This document shows, piece by piece, positions 54,539 to 63,612 of a stretch of DNA of 64,000 nucleotides (within the stretch, counting starts at the first letter, position 1; each line of letters begins with the position of its first letter). The notes beneath the pieces are model-generated. The model was not told the origin of the DNA, did not search any database, and saw nothing but the letters and a program-made list of their open reading frames with translations. Origin of the DNA: JANNUT01 sp046331425 (lineage in GTDB: Bacteria > Acidobacteriota > Polarisedimenticolia > J045). The stretch spans positions 120,023-184,022 of the forward strand of contig JAXLQU010000006.1 of the NCBI GenBank assembly GCA_046331425.1, given 5' to 3'. The translations under genes and the position numbers were made by a program.

Positions 54539-55570
54539 ATGCAACGACTCGCCTGCCTTACGATCTCTGCAGCACTGCTGTTGACGACTGCCACCAGCCA
54601 TGCGCTCGACGGTGCGACGCCGGTCGGCGCGCCTACGACCATCGCGCAACCCGGCCGTTACGTCGTGACCACCAACCTCACAAACGTCTCGACGGTGATC
54701 ACGATCAACGCCGATCGTGTGGACCTCGACCTTGGCGGGCACGTGCTGTCGACAACGTCGACCACATTGCCGGTGATCAAAGTTCAAAGTCAGGCGCACG
54801 TCCGGATCCACTCCGGAGTGGTCCGCGGCGGAGATGAAGGAGTCAATGTCCGCAGCTCCAGCGACGTCCGGCTCGAAGACCTACAGATCGTCGATTCCTC
54901 GGGCAATGGCATCGAATTTTGGGACACGACAGGCCTCGAGGTCGTCGGTTGCATCGTGAGAGACGCCGGAACAGGCGGGATCGACCTCGACGGCAACGCG
55001 CTCGAGTTCGACGGCTTGTTGGCCGGCAGCCAAATCACCTCTCCAGGGCTCGATGGGATCCACGCTCGCTCCTCGAATGGTTTGAGGATCTCGGACAACT
55101 CGATTCAGAACGCTGCGGCGGCTGGTATCAACATCGAATCGACAAGCTTCAACCTGCTGCATGGGAACCTGATCGAGACCGCGGCGCGGGAAGGAGTGCG
55201 GATCGGGTTGAGCAGTGTCATGCGAATGTCCTCGAACGTGATCCGCGCTTCCCTCTTCGACGGCCTGGCGATCACCAACACTTCCGACGACGGCGCGGTC
55301 GATCGGAATGTGATCTCGGCTTGCTCTCGCGATGGCATCGACAACAGCGGGAGTCGGCTCACATTCCGCAGCAATCTCCTGGATGCCAACGGACATCTCG
55401 GGATGCGATTCGGAGCGGGCGGCCCCGACAACGTCTATCGCAGCAATCTTGCGCGCGGAAGCGCGGCGGGTGGGCCGGCCTGTGCCGGTGCCGTATCGAC
55501 CAACGACTTTTGCGATGAAGCACTCGGCAACAGCAGTCAAGGCGATAACTACATCCCGACCCGGCAGTGA
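54539..55570 (+). CDS. Secreted right-handed beta-helix protein, paralogue 2
   Basis: The 343-residue product has a signal peptide (MQRLACLTISAALLLTTATSHA) after CCGGAGAACC. It has the same order as paralogue 1: cap TTIAQPGRYVVTTNLTN, then helix coils (RVDLDLGGHVLSTTSTTLPV, GIEFWDTTGLEVVGCIV, GINIESTSFNLLHGNLIE, GVRIGLSSVMRMSSNVI), and the tail CAGAVSTNDFCDEALGNSSQ. Coil number and tail cysteines match. Similarity to paralogue 1 is moderate, so the copies are old. A long frame reaching 54374 overlaps the previous gene and is rejected. Confidence 0.85.
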   Translation: MQRLACLTISAALLLTTATSHALDGATPVGAPTTIAQPGRYVVTTNLTNVSTVITINADRVDLDLGGHVLSTTSTTLPVIKVQSQAHVRIHSGVVRGGDEGVNVRSSSDVRLEDLQIVDSSGNGIEFWDTTGLEVVGCIVRDAGTGGIDLDGNALEFDGLLAGSQITSPGLDGIHARSSNGLRISDNSIQNAAAAGINIESTSFNLLHGNLIETAAREGVRIGLSSVMRMSSNVIRASLFDGLAITNTSDDGAVDRNVISACSRDGIDNSGSRLTFRSNLLDANGHLGMRFGAGGPDNVYRSNLARGSAAGGPACAGAVSTNDFCDEALGNSSQGDNYIPTRQ

Positions 55571-55602
55571 CGGGCGCGGCCGCAGCGGCAGGAGAACGAA
55601 TC

Positions 55603-56628
55603 ATGAGCATCAAGACACTGACCATGCTGGCCGCCCTGACGGCAACGCTCGTGGCCGGCAGCGAAGACCAGTACGCGGCAGAGGGTAGGGTTCCGATCGC
55701 GGGTCCGACAACCATTCAGAGCCGTGGCAGCTACGTGGTAACCAGGAACATCAGCGGGACCGGGCCACTATTGGTACTCGCAGCCGATGGCATCGACGTC
55801 GATCTGAATGGCTTCACTTTGGAGGAGACCTCGCTCACCCACTCTGTTATCGAAGTCGCCGGTGTGAAGCGCAGCGCAGTTCATGATGGAACGCTGGTCG
55901 GAGGATTCAATGGTGTGTCGCTCTCGGGTGCACACAACTCCGCCTACGAACTTGACCGTTCTGGAGTTCCGCGCAGATAGGATCAGCATCCGTGGAACAC
56001 ATGATTTCGCCATCGTCGGCTCCGAATCGACGACTCGGGGCATCGACGGGATCAGTGTCGCGTCGCAGCAAGGCGTGGCTTCCGGGCTGATCGTTGAGCA
56101 ATACGATCCGCCGCTCGTTGTTCGAGGCGATCCTGCTGACCGATCTCGTCGCCGGCGTGATCGAGATCGAACGTGATCTCGTGACTGCGGTCGAGCTGGC
56201 ATCGCCGGATCTCCAACGATGCGCTGGTCATTGGGAGCAACGTCATTCACTCGGCCGGGACCTACGGCATGGCGATCGATGGCAGTGACGGCTACGCGAA
56301 TCGTCGACAACAGCATTCGCCGACGCCAACTATCTTGGCCTTCAGATTGGCGATGCCTGCAATGTCGCTTGTCGGCCGGAACCTGGATTGCGCATCAACG
56401 ACGTTGGGCTGGAGATCACGGGCGATCGCACCTACATCGTGGAGAACTGGCTCCTGGAGAACGCCTTCGAGGGGCTGAAGATCACGGCGCGCAAGGCTCC
56501 GTCTATCGAAGAACAGCGCGCGGCAGCGTCGAATCCACCGCCTGCACTGGCGTCGGCATCACTGCCACCGACTTCTGCAACAGGAACTCAACACCGCCTC
56601 GGGGATAACTGTCCCGGCTCGTCAGTAG
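55603..56628 (+). pseudogene. Right-handed beta-helix paralogue 3, frame-broken
   Basis: It starts MSIKTLTMLAALTATLVAGS after GGAGAACGA and stays in frame through the cap (TTIQSRGSYVVTRNISGTGP) and ADGIDVDLNGFTLEETS. Then the frame changes near 55935, 56090, 56200, 56300 and 56500. Later fragments still match: VLEFRADRISIRGTHDFAIV, NDALVIGSNVIHSAG, INDVGLEITGDRTYIVENW and the tail CTGVGITATDFCNRNS. With frame restored the protein would end near 56628, giving the family length. Compared with its intact neighbours this is an isolated patch of indels. Confidence 0.75.
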
Positions 56629-56640
56629 GAGGGGGTTCGA

Positions 56641-57655
56641 TGCTCACACGCCTTGCCTCAGCACGACGCTCATGCTGACGTTGACCTCCGACCTGGGCGC
56701 TCGGAAGGGAAGACAGCGATCTACGCTTTACCAACGACCATCCGCATCGGTTCGTACATCCTGACCCATCTCCGGCGCAGCTCCGCTCATCACGATTGCC
56801 GCGAGCGGCGATGACGATTTGAATGGCTTCACGCTCGAGGCCACGTCGGCGACCCGGCTATGTCGTCTCCGGCATCCGGCCGTCGACCGGCTCCGGATTC
56901 GCAACGGCAGGACCAAGGCCGGTGTACGAGGGATCTCGCTCGAGCTCGTTGATGCGGCTGAGATCAGAGACGTGATCGTTGATGCAAGCACGAGTTCGGG
57001 CATCAGCCTGTATCAGGTCAAGGATTTTCTGATCTCGAACTGCTCGATCGAGAACGCTGGCGGACCTGGGATTCTGGCGGATCTGTCGACCTTCTCGGGC
57101 CAGGGTGTGATCGAGCGCAATCGAATTCGTAACGCCGGGCTGGATGGCATCGTGCTGACTTCGGTTGAGGGCGGTCTGATCGAGCGGAACGTAGTCATCG
57201 ATGTGGGGCAGAACGGAATCTGGGCCCAAGGCAGCGAGTCACTCGACGTCAATCGGAACACGGTGATCGGTGCGACAGCGGCAGGGATAGCTATTCCCTC
57301 CGGAGCCGCGACGCGTGTGGTCGAGAACATCGTTCGCGGAAACGGCTCCAATGGCATCCAAATAGGTGCTGCTGATGCCACCGTTCTGGGCAACGTCATT
57401 ACCACCAACACCGAGGATGGCCTGTTCGTCTTTGGCGACCAGTCGTTGATCGCGGGCAATCAAGCGGTAGCCAACGGAATGCGCGGGCTGCACTTCAGCT
57501 CGGCGGCTGACCGCTCCGTGTATCGCCTCAACGTGGCGCGCGGCGACTTGGCCGGCGGGCCCGCTTGCGGTGCAGCGGGGGGCACCAACGATTTCTGCAA
57601 TGAAGGGGCCGTCAACAGTTCACCCAACGACAACTTCATGCCCTCGCGCATGTAG
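56641..57655 (+). pseudogene. Right-handed beta-helix paralogue 4, 5' end frame-broken
   Basis: AGGAGGGGGTTCG precedes an ATG at 56641, but the signal-peptide frame (MLTRLA...STTLMLTLTSDLG) is off by one after about seven codons. Further shifts fall near 56700-56880, after which the rest is open from 56819 or so: DLNGFTLEATSAT, GISLYQVKDFLISNCSIENA, GIVLTSVEGGLIERNVVIDV, GIQIGAADATVLGNVITTNT, with tail CGAAGGTNDFCNEGAVNSSP. If expressed with frame restored it would be about 338 residues. It lies 26 bases before the next gene of the operon. Confidence 0.75.
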
Positions 57656-57681
57656 TGTCGCGATCACTCGGAGCCACGACC

Positions 57682-58746
57682 ATGAAACTCGCTCAGCACA
57701 GATTTGTGACAGCTTGCATGCTGGCAGCAGCCGTACTGCTTGGACCGTCCGGGCACGCCGCGGTGACATACATGGCGACGCCGGACGTTCCCACCGATCT
57801 GGCCAACTCGACGTACGCCGGTTCGCAGATCGTACGTATCGATGGTGCGACGGCCACCAGCGCGCTCAACCTTCCGGCTGGTGCGGTAGTCGACGCGATC
57901 CATCGGCGCGCCGATGGTAAGTGGTTGATCTCACTCGAGTCGGCATTCAAGCTCGGTGGTGTGCTGTTCGACCCACGCGATGTGATCCTCGTCGATGGCA
58001 CCACCTACACGTTGCAACTCGGCGGCGCCAGCGCCGGCATTCCAGCCGACACCAACCTCGACACGCTGTTGCAAGTTGGAAGCGATCTGGTGGTCGGCTT
58101 CGACGTTCCCGTGACGATCGGCGGCGTGCCCTACGATCCGGCCGACTTGCTGAGGTACCAAGCAGGGACTTGGTCGTTGTACTTCGATGCCTCGGCGACG
58201 ATCCCGCCTATCCCATCCTCGACGAATCTTGTCGGTGCCGATTTGCTCGGAGCCAAGCTGGTGCTTGCCTTCGATATTCCGGTCACGCTGGGGGCGACAT
58301 ACAACCCGGGCGATCTCGTGGCCTGGAACGGCTCAGCATTCTCGCTTTTGCAGGCGGGGGCGACGGTCGCTTGGCCGGCCTCGAGCACCATTGCCGGCCT
58401 CGCGTTGGCAGGCTCGCCCGGCGAGTCACTCAATCTGAGGATCAGCAAAGCCTCCAGCTCTCAACTTCGTTTCACTTGGGACCCGAGTTGCAGTGGTAAC
58501 GCCACCGATTACGGGATCTACATGGGAACTCTCGGGAGTTTTGCCAGTCACGCGATGCTCGACTGCAGCGATGGCGGTGGTGATCGCAGCGAGCTCGAGT
58601 CAATGCCCGCCGGCAACAAGTACTTCTTGGTCGTGCCACTCGCCACGGTGGAAGAGGGCTCGTACGGTACGAACTCGGCAGGCATCGAGCGCGCGCGCGG
58701 AGTCACTACTTGCCGTACGACGCGCGCGTTGGCACCGTGCCCTTGA
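57682..58746 (+). CDS. Secreted protein with Cys-Pro fibronectin-like tail
   Basis: The 354-residue product has a signal peptide (MKLAQHRFVTACMLAAAVLL...GHA) after CGGAGCCACGACC. The body has repeated strands with an FDPRDVILVDG, YDPADLLRYQAG, YNPGDLVAWNGS pattern about 70 residues apart, like a three-unit beta-repeat with 'D-L-L-v-G-f-D-v-P-v-T' turns. The tail has LRFTWDPSCSGNATDYGIYM and KYFLVVPLATVEEGSYG, ending RALAPCP. The tail type recurs at the ends of the BNR and kelch proteins here. It is the last gene of the beta-helix run. I know no function for the repeat body. Confidence 0.75.
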   Translation: MKLAQHRFVTACMLAAAVLLGPSGHAAVTYMATPDVPTDLANSTYAGSQIVRIDGATATSALNLPAGAVVDAIHRRADGKWLISLESAFKLGGVLFDPRDVILVDGTTYTLQLGGASAGIPADTNLDTLLQVGSDLVVGFDVPVTIGGVPYDPADLLRYQAGTWSLYFDASATIPPIPSSTNLVGADLLGAKLVLAFDIPVTLGATYNPGDLVAWNGSAFSLLQAGATVAWPASSTIAGLALAGSPGESLNLRISKASSSQLRFTWDPSCSGNATDYGIYMGTLGSFASHAMLDCSDGGGDRSELESMPAGNKYFLVVPLATVEEGSYGTNSAGIERARGVTTCRTTRALAPCP

Positions 58747-58924
58747 GTTTTCCGATCGCGCTGGCTTCACTTCAGATGCGATCGGTCGCGAAAGCCGAAA
58801 CGGGCGGGTCTGAGCGCGCGGAGGCGCCTGCCAGCGTCTGACCGTGCTTCACACCTGAATCGATTCGCCAACGACAAACCCGCTTTGGAACCAACCAGTG
58901 AGGCCGCCATAATGCGCGGCGCGC

Positions 58925-60859
58925 ATGAACCAATACTTCTCACGCTTCGTGACCGCTTGGCTTTCCGGCGTTGCCACCGCTGGTGTCAGCGCCGTGCTCG
59001 CCGCAGGGATCGTGGCTGTTGCCTTGCGGCGTGGTGTGCCGCTGAACGTTTCGCTCAGCGCCCTCGCGGCGATGACAGGCGGCGCGGTGCTCGCAGGTGG
59101 TGTCGTACTGGCCGCGTTGGCCGCGCTGCTGGCGGCGTTCTTTCGTCGTGGTGAGGCGGCGGGATCGTGGGTCGCGGGGTTCGTCGCGTTGGGCTTGGTG
59201 GCACGGGGCTCTGCAGGGCTGGTGCCCACCTGGGTCACGCTATTGGCTGCCGTCGGAAGCGGCGCGTTGGCTGCGGCTGTGGTCGCTCCGCTCACGCGCT
59301 GGGCCGCAACGCGACGAGCGCTGGCAGCCTCAGCCTCTGTCGCTGCGTTGCTCGTGGGTGCCGCGTTGCCGACATTGCTGCGTTCGCAGTACACCGATCC
59401 GGCGGCAGCAACAGTTCAGCGCCCAACGCCACCGGTATCGACGACCGCATGGCCGCCAGAGCTTGCGCGACCGCGCCATGTGTTGCTGATCGTGATCGAC
59501 ACACTGCGTGCCGATCACCTCTCCGGCTACGGATACAAGCGGGCAACCAGCCCTCATATCGACCGCTTGGCAGCACGTGGCGTGCGCTTCTCGCAGGCAT
59601 CGGCGCAGTACACATCCACGAGCCCCAGCATGGCGACGCTGCTCACCGGCGCCTATCCAAGCACGCACAATATGGTCAGCGTGCGCACACTGCTTCCAAT
59701 CCCCCTTACGACGCTCGCTGAGAGTTTGACGGCCGGTGGATTCGACACGGCTGCGGTGGTTTCCAATCCCAACCTATCGCGGGCGTTTCACTTCGATCAA
59801 GGGTTTGCGTTCTATGACGAGGCGTATCTCGTGGGTCGCAAGCAACACGGCGATACCATCACCGATCGCGCCACGGCGTGGCTCCGCGCCCACGGTCAAG
59901 CACCGTTCTTCATGTATGTGCACTACCTCGACCCGCACTCACCGTACGACCCACCGGCACCGTTCCGAGATCGGTTCTTCGGCGATGGCCACAGCGCCCA
60001 ACACGCCGCGCTTCGTTTGACGTTGCGCAAGTATGGCAAAGGGCAAATCTCGCAGGATGCCGTCATCGAGAATGGCGCTACCGATGCCGATCGATACGTG
60101 GCGCGCTACGACGAGGAGATCGCCACGGTCGATCACGAGGTGGGCCGCCTGCTCGAGGTGCTCGATCGCGAATCGTTGAGCAACGACACGCTCGTCATTC
60201 TCACCGCCGATCACGGCGAGAGTCTCGTAGAGCACGAGGACTACTTCAATCACGGCGATTTCACTTATCAAACCGGGGCGCATGTGCCACTCGTGTTGTC
60301 GCTGCCGGGTCGTCTACCGGCGGGCCGAGTGGTCGACGCGGCGGTAGAGTTGGCCGACCTAGTTCCGACCGTGCTGCAGGCAACCGGCGGCGCGATCCCC
60401 GATTCGGTCGATGGCCGATCGCTCTGGCCGCTGATGATCGAGTCACTCGGATCGTGGGTGACCAAGCCATCGCGGGTCGAGGCGGGTCATGCGGCCGGCC
60501 GCCCGAGTTGCAGTTGGCGCGATGGCGATTGGAAGCTGATCTACAACGACGAAGGGCTCCGAGCGCACGATCTGTCGCATTGGTCGTTTTTGCTCAGCCC
60601 CAAGCGTTGGAAGCGACTGTGGTTGTCCAGCGTCGGGCGACAACCGTGGCATGCGCGCTGGGAACTTTACGATCTGGCCAGCGACCCGAACGAAACACGC
60701 AACCTGGCCGCCTCGCGTCGCGATGTCTTCGACCGGCTCGCACCCGACCTGCTTGCATGGCGCAACGGATTCGACACCGATCGGCAGCTCGAAACCGATC
60801 CACCGTCACTCGACCCCGATACCAAGAAAGTGCTCGAGAGCCTCGGCTACGTGCACTGA
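58925..60859 (+). CDS. Membrane sulfatase-like hydrolase (alkaline phosphatase superfamily)
   Basis: The 644-residue product has about four to five membrane helices in the first 160 residues, then a sulfatase-type catalytic domain. Metal site: LLIVIDTLRADHLSGYGY and, later, LTADHGESLVEHEDYFNHGDF. The nucleophile region reads TSTSPSMATLLTGAYPS, where C/S-x-P-S-R of formylglycine sulfatases is expected. Thr or Ser replaces the modifiable Cys and Met replaces Arg, so formylglycine chemistry is unlikely. A phosphodiesterase or phosphotransferase role, like other membrane members with Thr nucleophiles, is more probable. The C-terminus is KVLESLGYVH, shared in form with the second enzyme at the right end. 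Confidence 0.85.
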   Translation: MNQYFSRFVTAWLSGVATAGVSAVLAAGIVAVALRRGVPLNVSLSALAAMTGGAVLAGGVVLAALAALLAAFFRRGEAAGSWVAGFVALGLVARGSAGLVPTWVTLLAAVGSGALAAAVVAPLTRWAATRRALAASASVAALLVGAALPTLLRSQYTDPAAATVQRPTPPVSTTAWPPELARPRHVLLIVIDTLRADHLSGYGYKRATSPHIDRLAARGVRFSQASAQYTSTSPSMATLLTGAYPSTHNMVSVRTLLPIPLTTLAESLTAGGFDTAAVVSNPNLSRAFHFDQGFAFYDEAYLVGRKQHGDTITDRATAWLRAHGQAPFFMYVHYLDPHSPYDPPAPFRDRFFGDGHSAQHAALRLTLRKYGKGQISQDAVIENGATDADRYVARYDEEIATVDHEVGRLLEVLDRESLSNDTLVILTADHGESLVEHEDYFNHGDFTYQTGAHVPLVLSLPGRLPAGRVVDAAVELADLVPTVLQATGGAIPDSVDGRSLWPLMIESLGSWVTKPSRVEAGHAAGRPSCSWRDGDWKLIYNDEGLRAHDLSHWSFLLSPKRWKRLWLSSVGRQPWHARWELYDLASDPNETRNLAASRRDVFDRLAPDLLAWRNGFDTDRQLETDPPSLDPDTKKVLESLGYVH

Positions 60860-60871
60860 CGCGCGCCGGCC

Positions 60872-61906
60872 TCAGGTCCAACGGAAGATCCGCAGCGCCA
60901 CCACGAACGAGACAACGCCCCAGGCCAACAGCACCGTGAGGCGCCCAGCCTGTGCCGAGAGCGATGCTCCTTCCAGAATCACGGCGCGCAGGGCATCGTT
61001 GAGCGCCGTCAACGGAAGCGCTTTGATCAACGGTTGGAGCATCGCGGGAAAACGCTCCGCCGAGAAGAAGATCCCCGATACGACCCACATCGGCATCATC
61101 ACCAGGTTCATCAGTCCGGAAGCTGTCTCGATCTTGTCGGTGCGACTGGCCACCAACAGCCCCATCCCGCAGAACGCGAACGATCCGAGAATCACCAGCA
61201 GAGTGACGGCCAGCCACGAACCGCGCACCGGCACGCTGAAGACCCACACGCCAAACATCAAGATCAGCCCCAGCTCGATCAACACCATCGACATCCTACT
61301 GGCCATCATGGCGCCCAAGAAGTGCGAGCGGCGCATCGGTGTGGCGACGAGGCGTTTGAGTAGCTTGCGCATCCGCATGTCGACCAACACGAAGCCAACA
61401 CCCCACATGCCGCCGCCCATGATGTTCATCCCCATCAGGCCGGGCACGAGAAAATCGATGTAACGGCCGCCCGGCTCGCTCGTTTCCGCCAGCGTGAGTT
61501 TCACCGGGTCGATGCGACCGGCCGCGCGCTGCAGCGCATCGTCGACCGCGCGTCGCGCGATCGCCGAGTCGGGGCGCGTGGGATCGAAGCGCAGCACCGG
61601 CGGATCGCCCGGCTCCACGATCAACGCCACGCGACCCATGCGCAGCGCCGCCTTGGCGTCTGGCTCCGAAAGCAACTGGGCTTTTAACCGGCCTTCGACC
61701 GAGAGCGCCTCGACCGTCTGCGAAGCGCGCGGTCCCGAAAGCACGGCAACCGAGATGATGTCGTCGGCCGGTTTGCTGCGGAATGCAAAACCCAGCGCCA
61801 CCGTCAACAACACCGGAAAGCCGAACATCCAGAAGATCACTTCCGGCTCACGATGAAACTCACGCAATCGCGCCAGGTAGAGTTGCCAAAATGGATGGCC
61901 GGACAT
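60872..61906 (-). CDS. ABC-2 type exporter permease
   Basis: The 344-residue product has an N-terminal membrane helix (VIFWMFGFPVLLTVALGFAF), a large periplasmic domain (about 45-165), then five helices in the order of ABC-2 permeases (LVPGLMGMNIMGGGMWGVGF, GAMMASRMSMVLIELGLILM, VTLLVILGSFAFCGMGLLVA, LMNLVMMPMWVVSGIFFSAE, ending near VLLAWGVVSFVVALRIF). The motif PMWVVSGIFFSAERFP is typical of NodJ/YadH-type exporters. The ATG at 61906 has CGAGGAGTCAGC upstream; a GTG at 61930 would overlap the previous gene. It pairs with the ATPase gene at the right edge across an intervening sulfatase-like gene. Confidence 0.87.
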   Translation of the reverse strand: MSGHPFWQLYLARLREFHREPEVIFWMFGFPVLLTVALGFAFRSKPADDIISVAVLSGPRASQTVEALSVEGRLKAQLLSEPDAKAALRMGRVALIVEPGDPPVLRFDPTRPDSAIARRAVDDALQRAAGRIDPVKLTLAETSEPGGRYIDFLVPGLMGMNIMGGGMWGVGFVLVDMRMRKLLKRLVATPMRRSHFLGAMMASRMSMVLIELGLILMFGVWVFSVPVRGSWLAVTLLVILGSFAFCGMGLLVASRTDKIETASGLMNLVMMPMWVVSGIFFSAERFPAMLQPLIKALPLTALNDALRAVILEGASLSAQAGRLTVLLAWGVVSFVVALRIFRWT

Positions 61907-61926
61907 GCTGACTCCTCGCGTTTCGA

Positions 61927-63612
61927 TCACTGCCCCACGTATCCGATCGAGCGCAGTGCTTCGAAGGTGCGATCACTGAGCGGCTTCGGCTGTGGGAGAT
62001 CATCGGGTGGTACCGGAACTGAACTGACATCGAGCGTGATCTGGTTGATCTCTTGTACGGTCTGACTCCACAGCGGTGGGCGGGCGGTGGAATTCGACAA
62101 ATCGGCGATCGACAGCGGAATCCGGGCCCATTCGCTCCCGTTGTGCACATCGCATTGCAGCAGAGTGCCCACCTCGGTCAACGCTCGTCGCGGCAAGGCA
62201 TAGAGCTGTCGTCCATGGCGGTACCCTTCCGGCCATTGCATCACCACGGTCTCGCCGTCGATCGTCACCTCGGCCGCGGCAGCGACATCGGGATCGTGTC
62301 CCACCCAGGCCTTGCGCCAACCTCCGGGAACACGACATCGCAGCAACACGCCCGGCCCGTCCTTCAGGTCCTTCGCGTCACTGCTGACTCGCAATGTCAA
62401 TGCGATCTCGCGTTTCAACGCTTTGGCGAGTGCGGCGCGATGCGGCGTCAGCTCGCTGCTACGACGCCCTTCTGCACGATTGACGTGCTCGCCGGGGTCT
62501 TGCTTCAGATCGAACAGAAACTCGCGACCGGCCCAGGTGCTGTACTTGCGCTCGCCATTCAGCACACCCCATCGCACCGCGCCGTACAACGGCCATCCGA
62601 TCGGGAGCGGGCGCTGCGCCATGCGAGCACCGGCGGTTGGATCTCCCCGCAGCAACGGAACGAGGCTCTGCCCATCCAGACCCTTGACCGGAATCGAGAG
62701 TAGATCGAGCAGCGTGGGCGTGAGATCCAACAGCGATACCGGCGCGCTGATCCGACGCGGCGCCAGGCCTGGGGCGCGCACGATCAGCGGAACACGCAGC
62801 AGTTCCTCGTACAAGGTATGGCCGTGACCGAATGAGTCATGATCCCAAAACTCCTCGCCGTGATCTGAAAACAGAAACACCAGATCCCAGCGATCGAGCA
62901 CGCTGAACAAAACCTTCAGCGAGTCGTCGATATAGCGCAGGTTGTTGTCGTAGCGGTCGATCACGTATTGACGCGCCGCCGGCGACTTCAACTCCGAAAG
63001 CGCGATGCGATCTCGAATCTCCTCGCCGAGCGGTGCAACAGCGTCCCCCGCGAACAGGCGTCGATAGGCGGTTGGCTCCTTGTAGGGCTGATGCATGTCC
63101 ATCAGGTGCAGCACCAGCAGCACGTCGTCGTTGGAATGCGCGCCTAGCCACTGCACCGCGCGCTCAACCTGCGTCTCGGCAAGCGCACCGTGTTGCAAGT
63201 TGTAGGTGTCCCAATCGCGACGCATCCCGACATCGGGCGACATCCAGTTGTTGGCGGAGAAGAACGCCGTTTTGAATCCACGCGCGCGCAGTCGACCCTG
63301 CAGTGTTGCGGTCGCCTCCCACCAGTCAGGGTGCCGCCCGCTCAGCACCGCTTTGGCTGACGGCAATGTCCAGGGAGCGACCGAATGCGCCGCGTCGAAC
63401 ACCACGGCGCCCTTCGCAAACTGATCGATTGCCGGCGAGGTCGAGCGCGCGTAACCGTAGCTGCCCAAGTGATCGGCACGCAACGTGTCGATGAAGATCA
63501 TCACGGCGCGTTCGGGGCGGTTCGCTTCCTGAATGCGCCCCCAGGCCGCCACGGCCACCAGCAGCAGACACAGCGGCACCGCGAACCGTGCGACACGCCG
63601 CAGGCTATTCAT
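61927..63612 (-). CDS. Sulfatase-like hydrolase inside an ABC exporter operon
   Basis: The 561-residue product has one N-terminal membrane helix (FAVPLCLLLVAVAAWG) and a periplasmic catalytic domain. Metal-binding segments are VMIFIDTLRADHLGSYGY and FLFSDHGEEFWDHDSFGHGH. The nucleophile stretch is APWTLPSAKAVLSGRHP. Thr stands at the formylglycine position and no Arg follows, so a non-sulfatase hydrolase or transferase of the alkaline phosphatase superfamily is likely. A C-terminal beta-rich part (about 385-540) follows the catalytic domain; the end FEALRSIGYVGQ resembles the other enzyme. Its start overlaps the ATPase gene stop by eight bases and its stop abuts the permease gene, so all three are one transcription unit. 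Confidence 0.87.
   Translation of the reverse strand: MNSLRRVARFAVPLCLLLVAVAAWGRIQEANRPERAVMIFIDTLRADHLGSYGYARSTSPAIDQFAKGAVVFDAAHSVAPWTLPSAKAVLSGRHPDWWEATATLQGRLRARGFKTAFFSANNWMSPDVGMRRDWDTYNLQHGALAETQVERAVQWLGAHSNDDVLLVLHLMDMHQPYKEPTAYRRLFAGDAVAPLGEEIRDRIALSELKSPAARQYVIDRYDNNLRYIDDSLKVLFSVLDRWDLVFLFSDHGEEFWDHDSFGHGHTLYEELLRVPLIVRAPGLAPRRISAPVSLLDLTPTLLDLLSIPVKGLDGQSLVPLLRGDPTAGARMAQRPLPIGWPLYGAVRWGVLNGERKYSTWAGREFLFDLKQDPGEHVNRAEGRRSSELTPHRAALAKALKREIALTLRVSSDAKDLKDGPGVLLRCRVPGGWRKAWVGHDPDVAAAAEVTIDGETVVMQWPEGYRHGRQLYALPRRALTEVGTLLQCDVHNGSEWARIPLSIADLSNSTARPPLWSQTVQEINQITLDVSSVPVPPDDLPQPKPLSDRTFEALRSIGYVGQ

Noticed and set aside
58752..58785. Hairpin CCGATCGC/GCGATCGG after the 57682 gene
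   Set aside because: The loop is 18 nt and no T-run follows, so it was not called a terminator.
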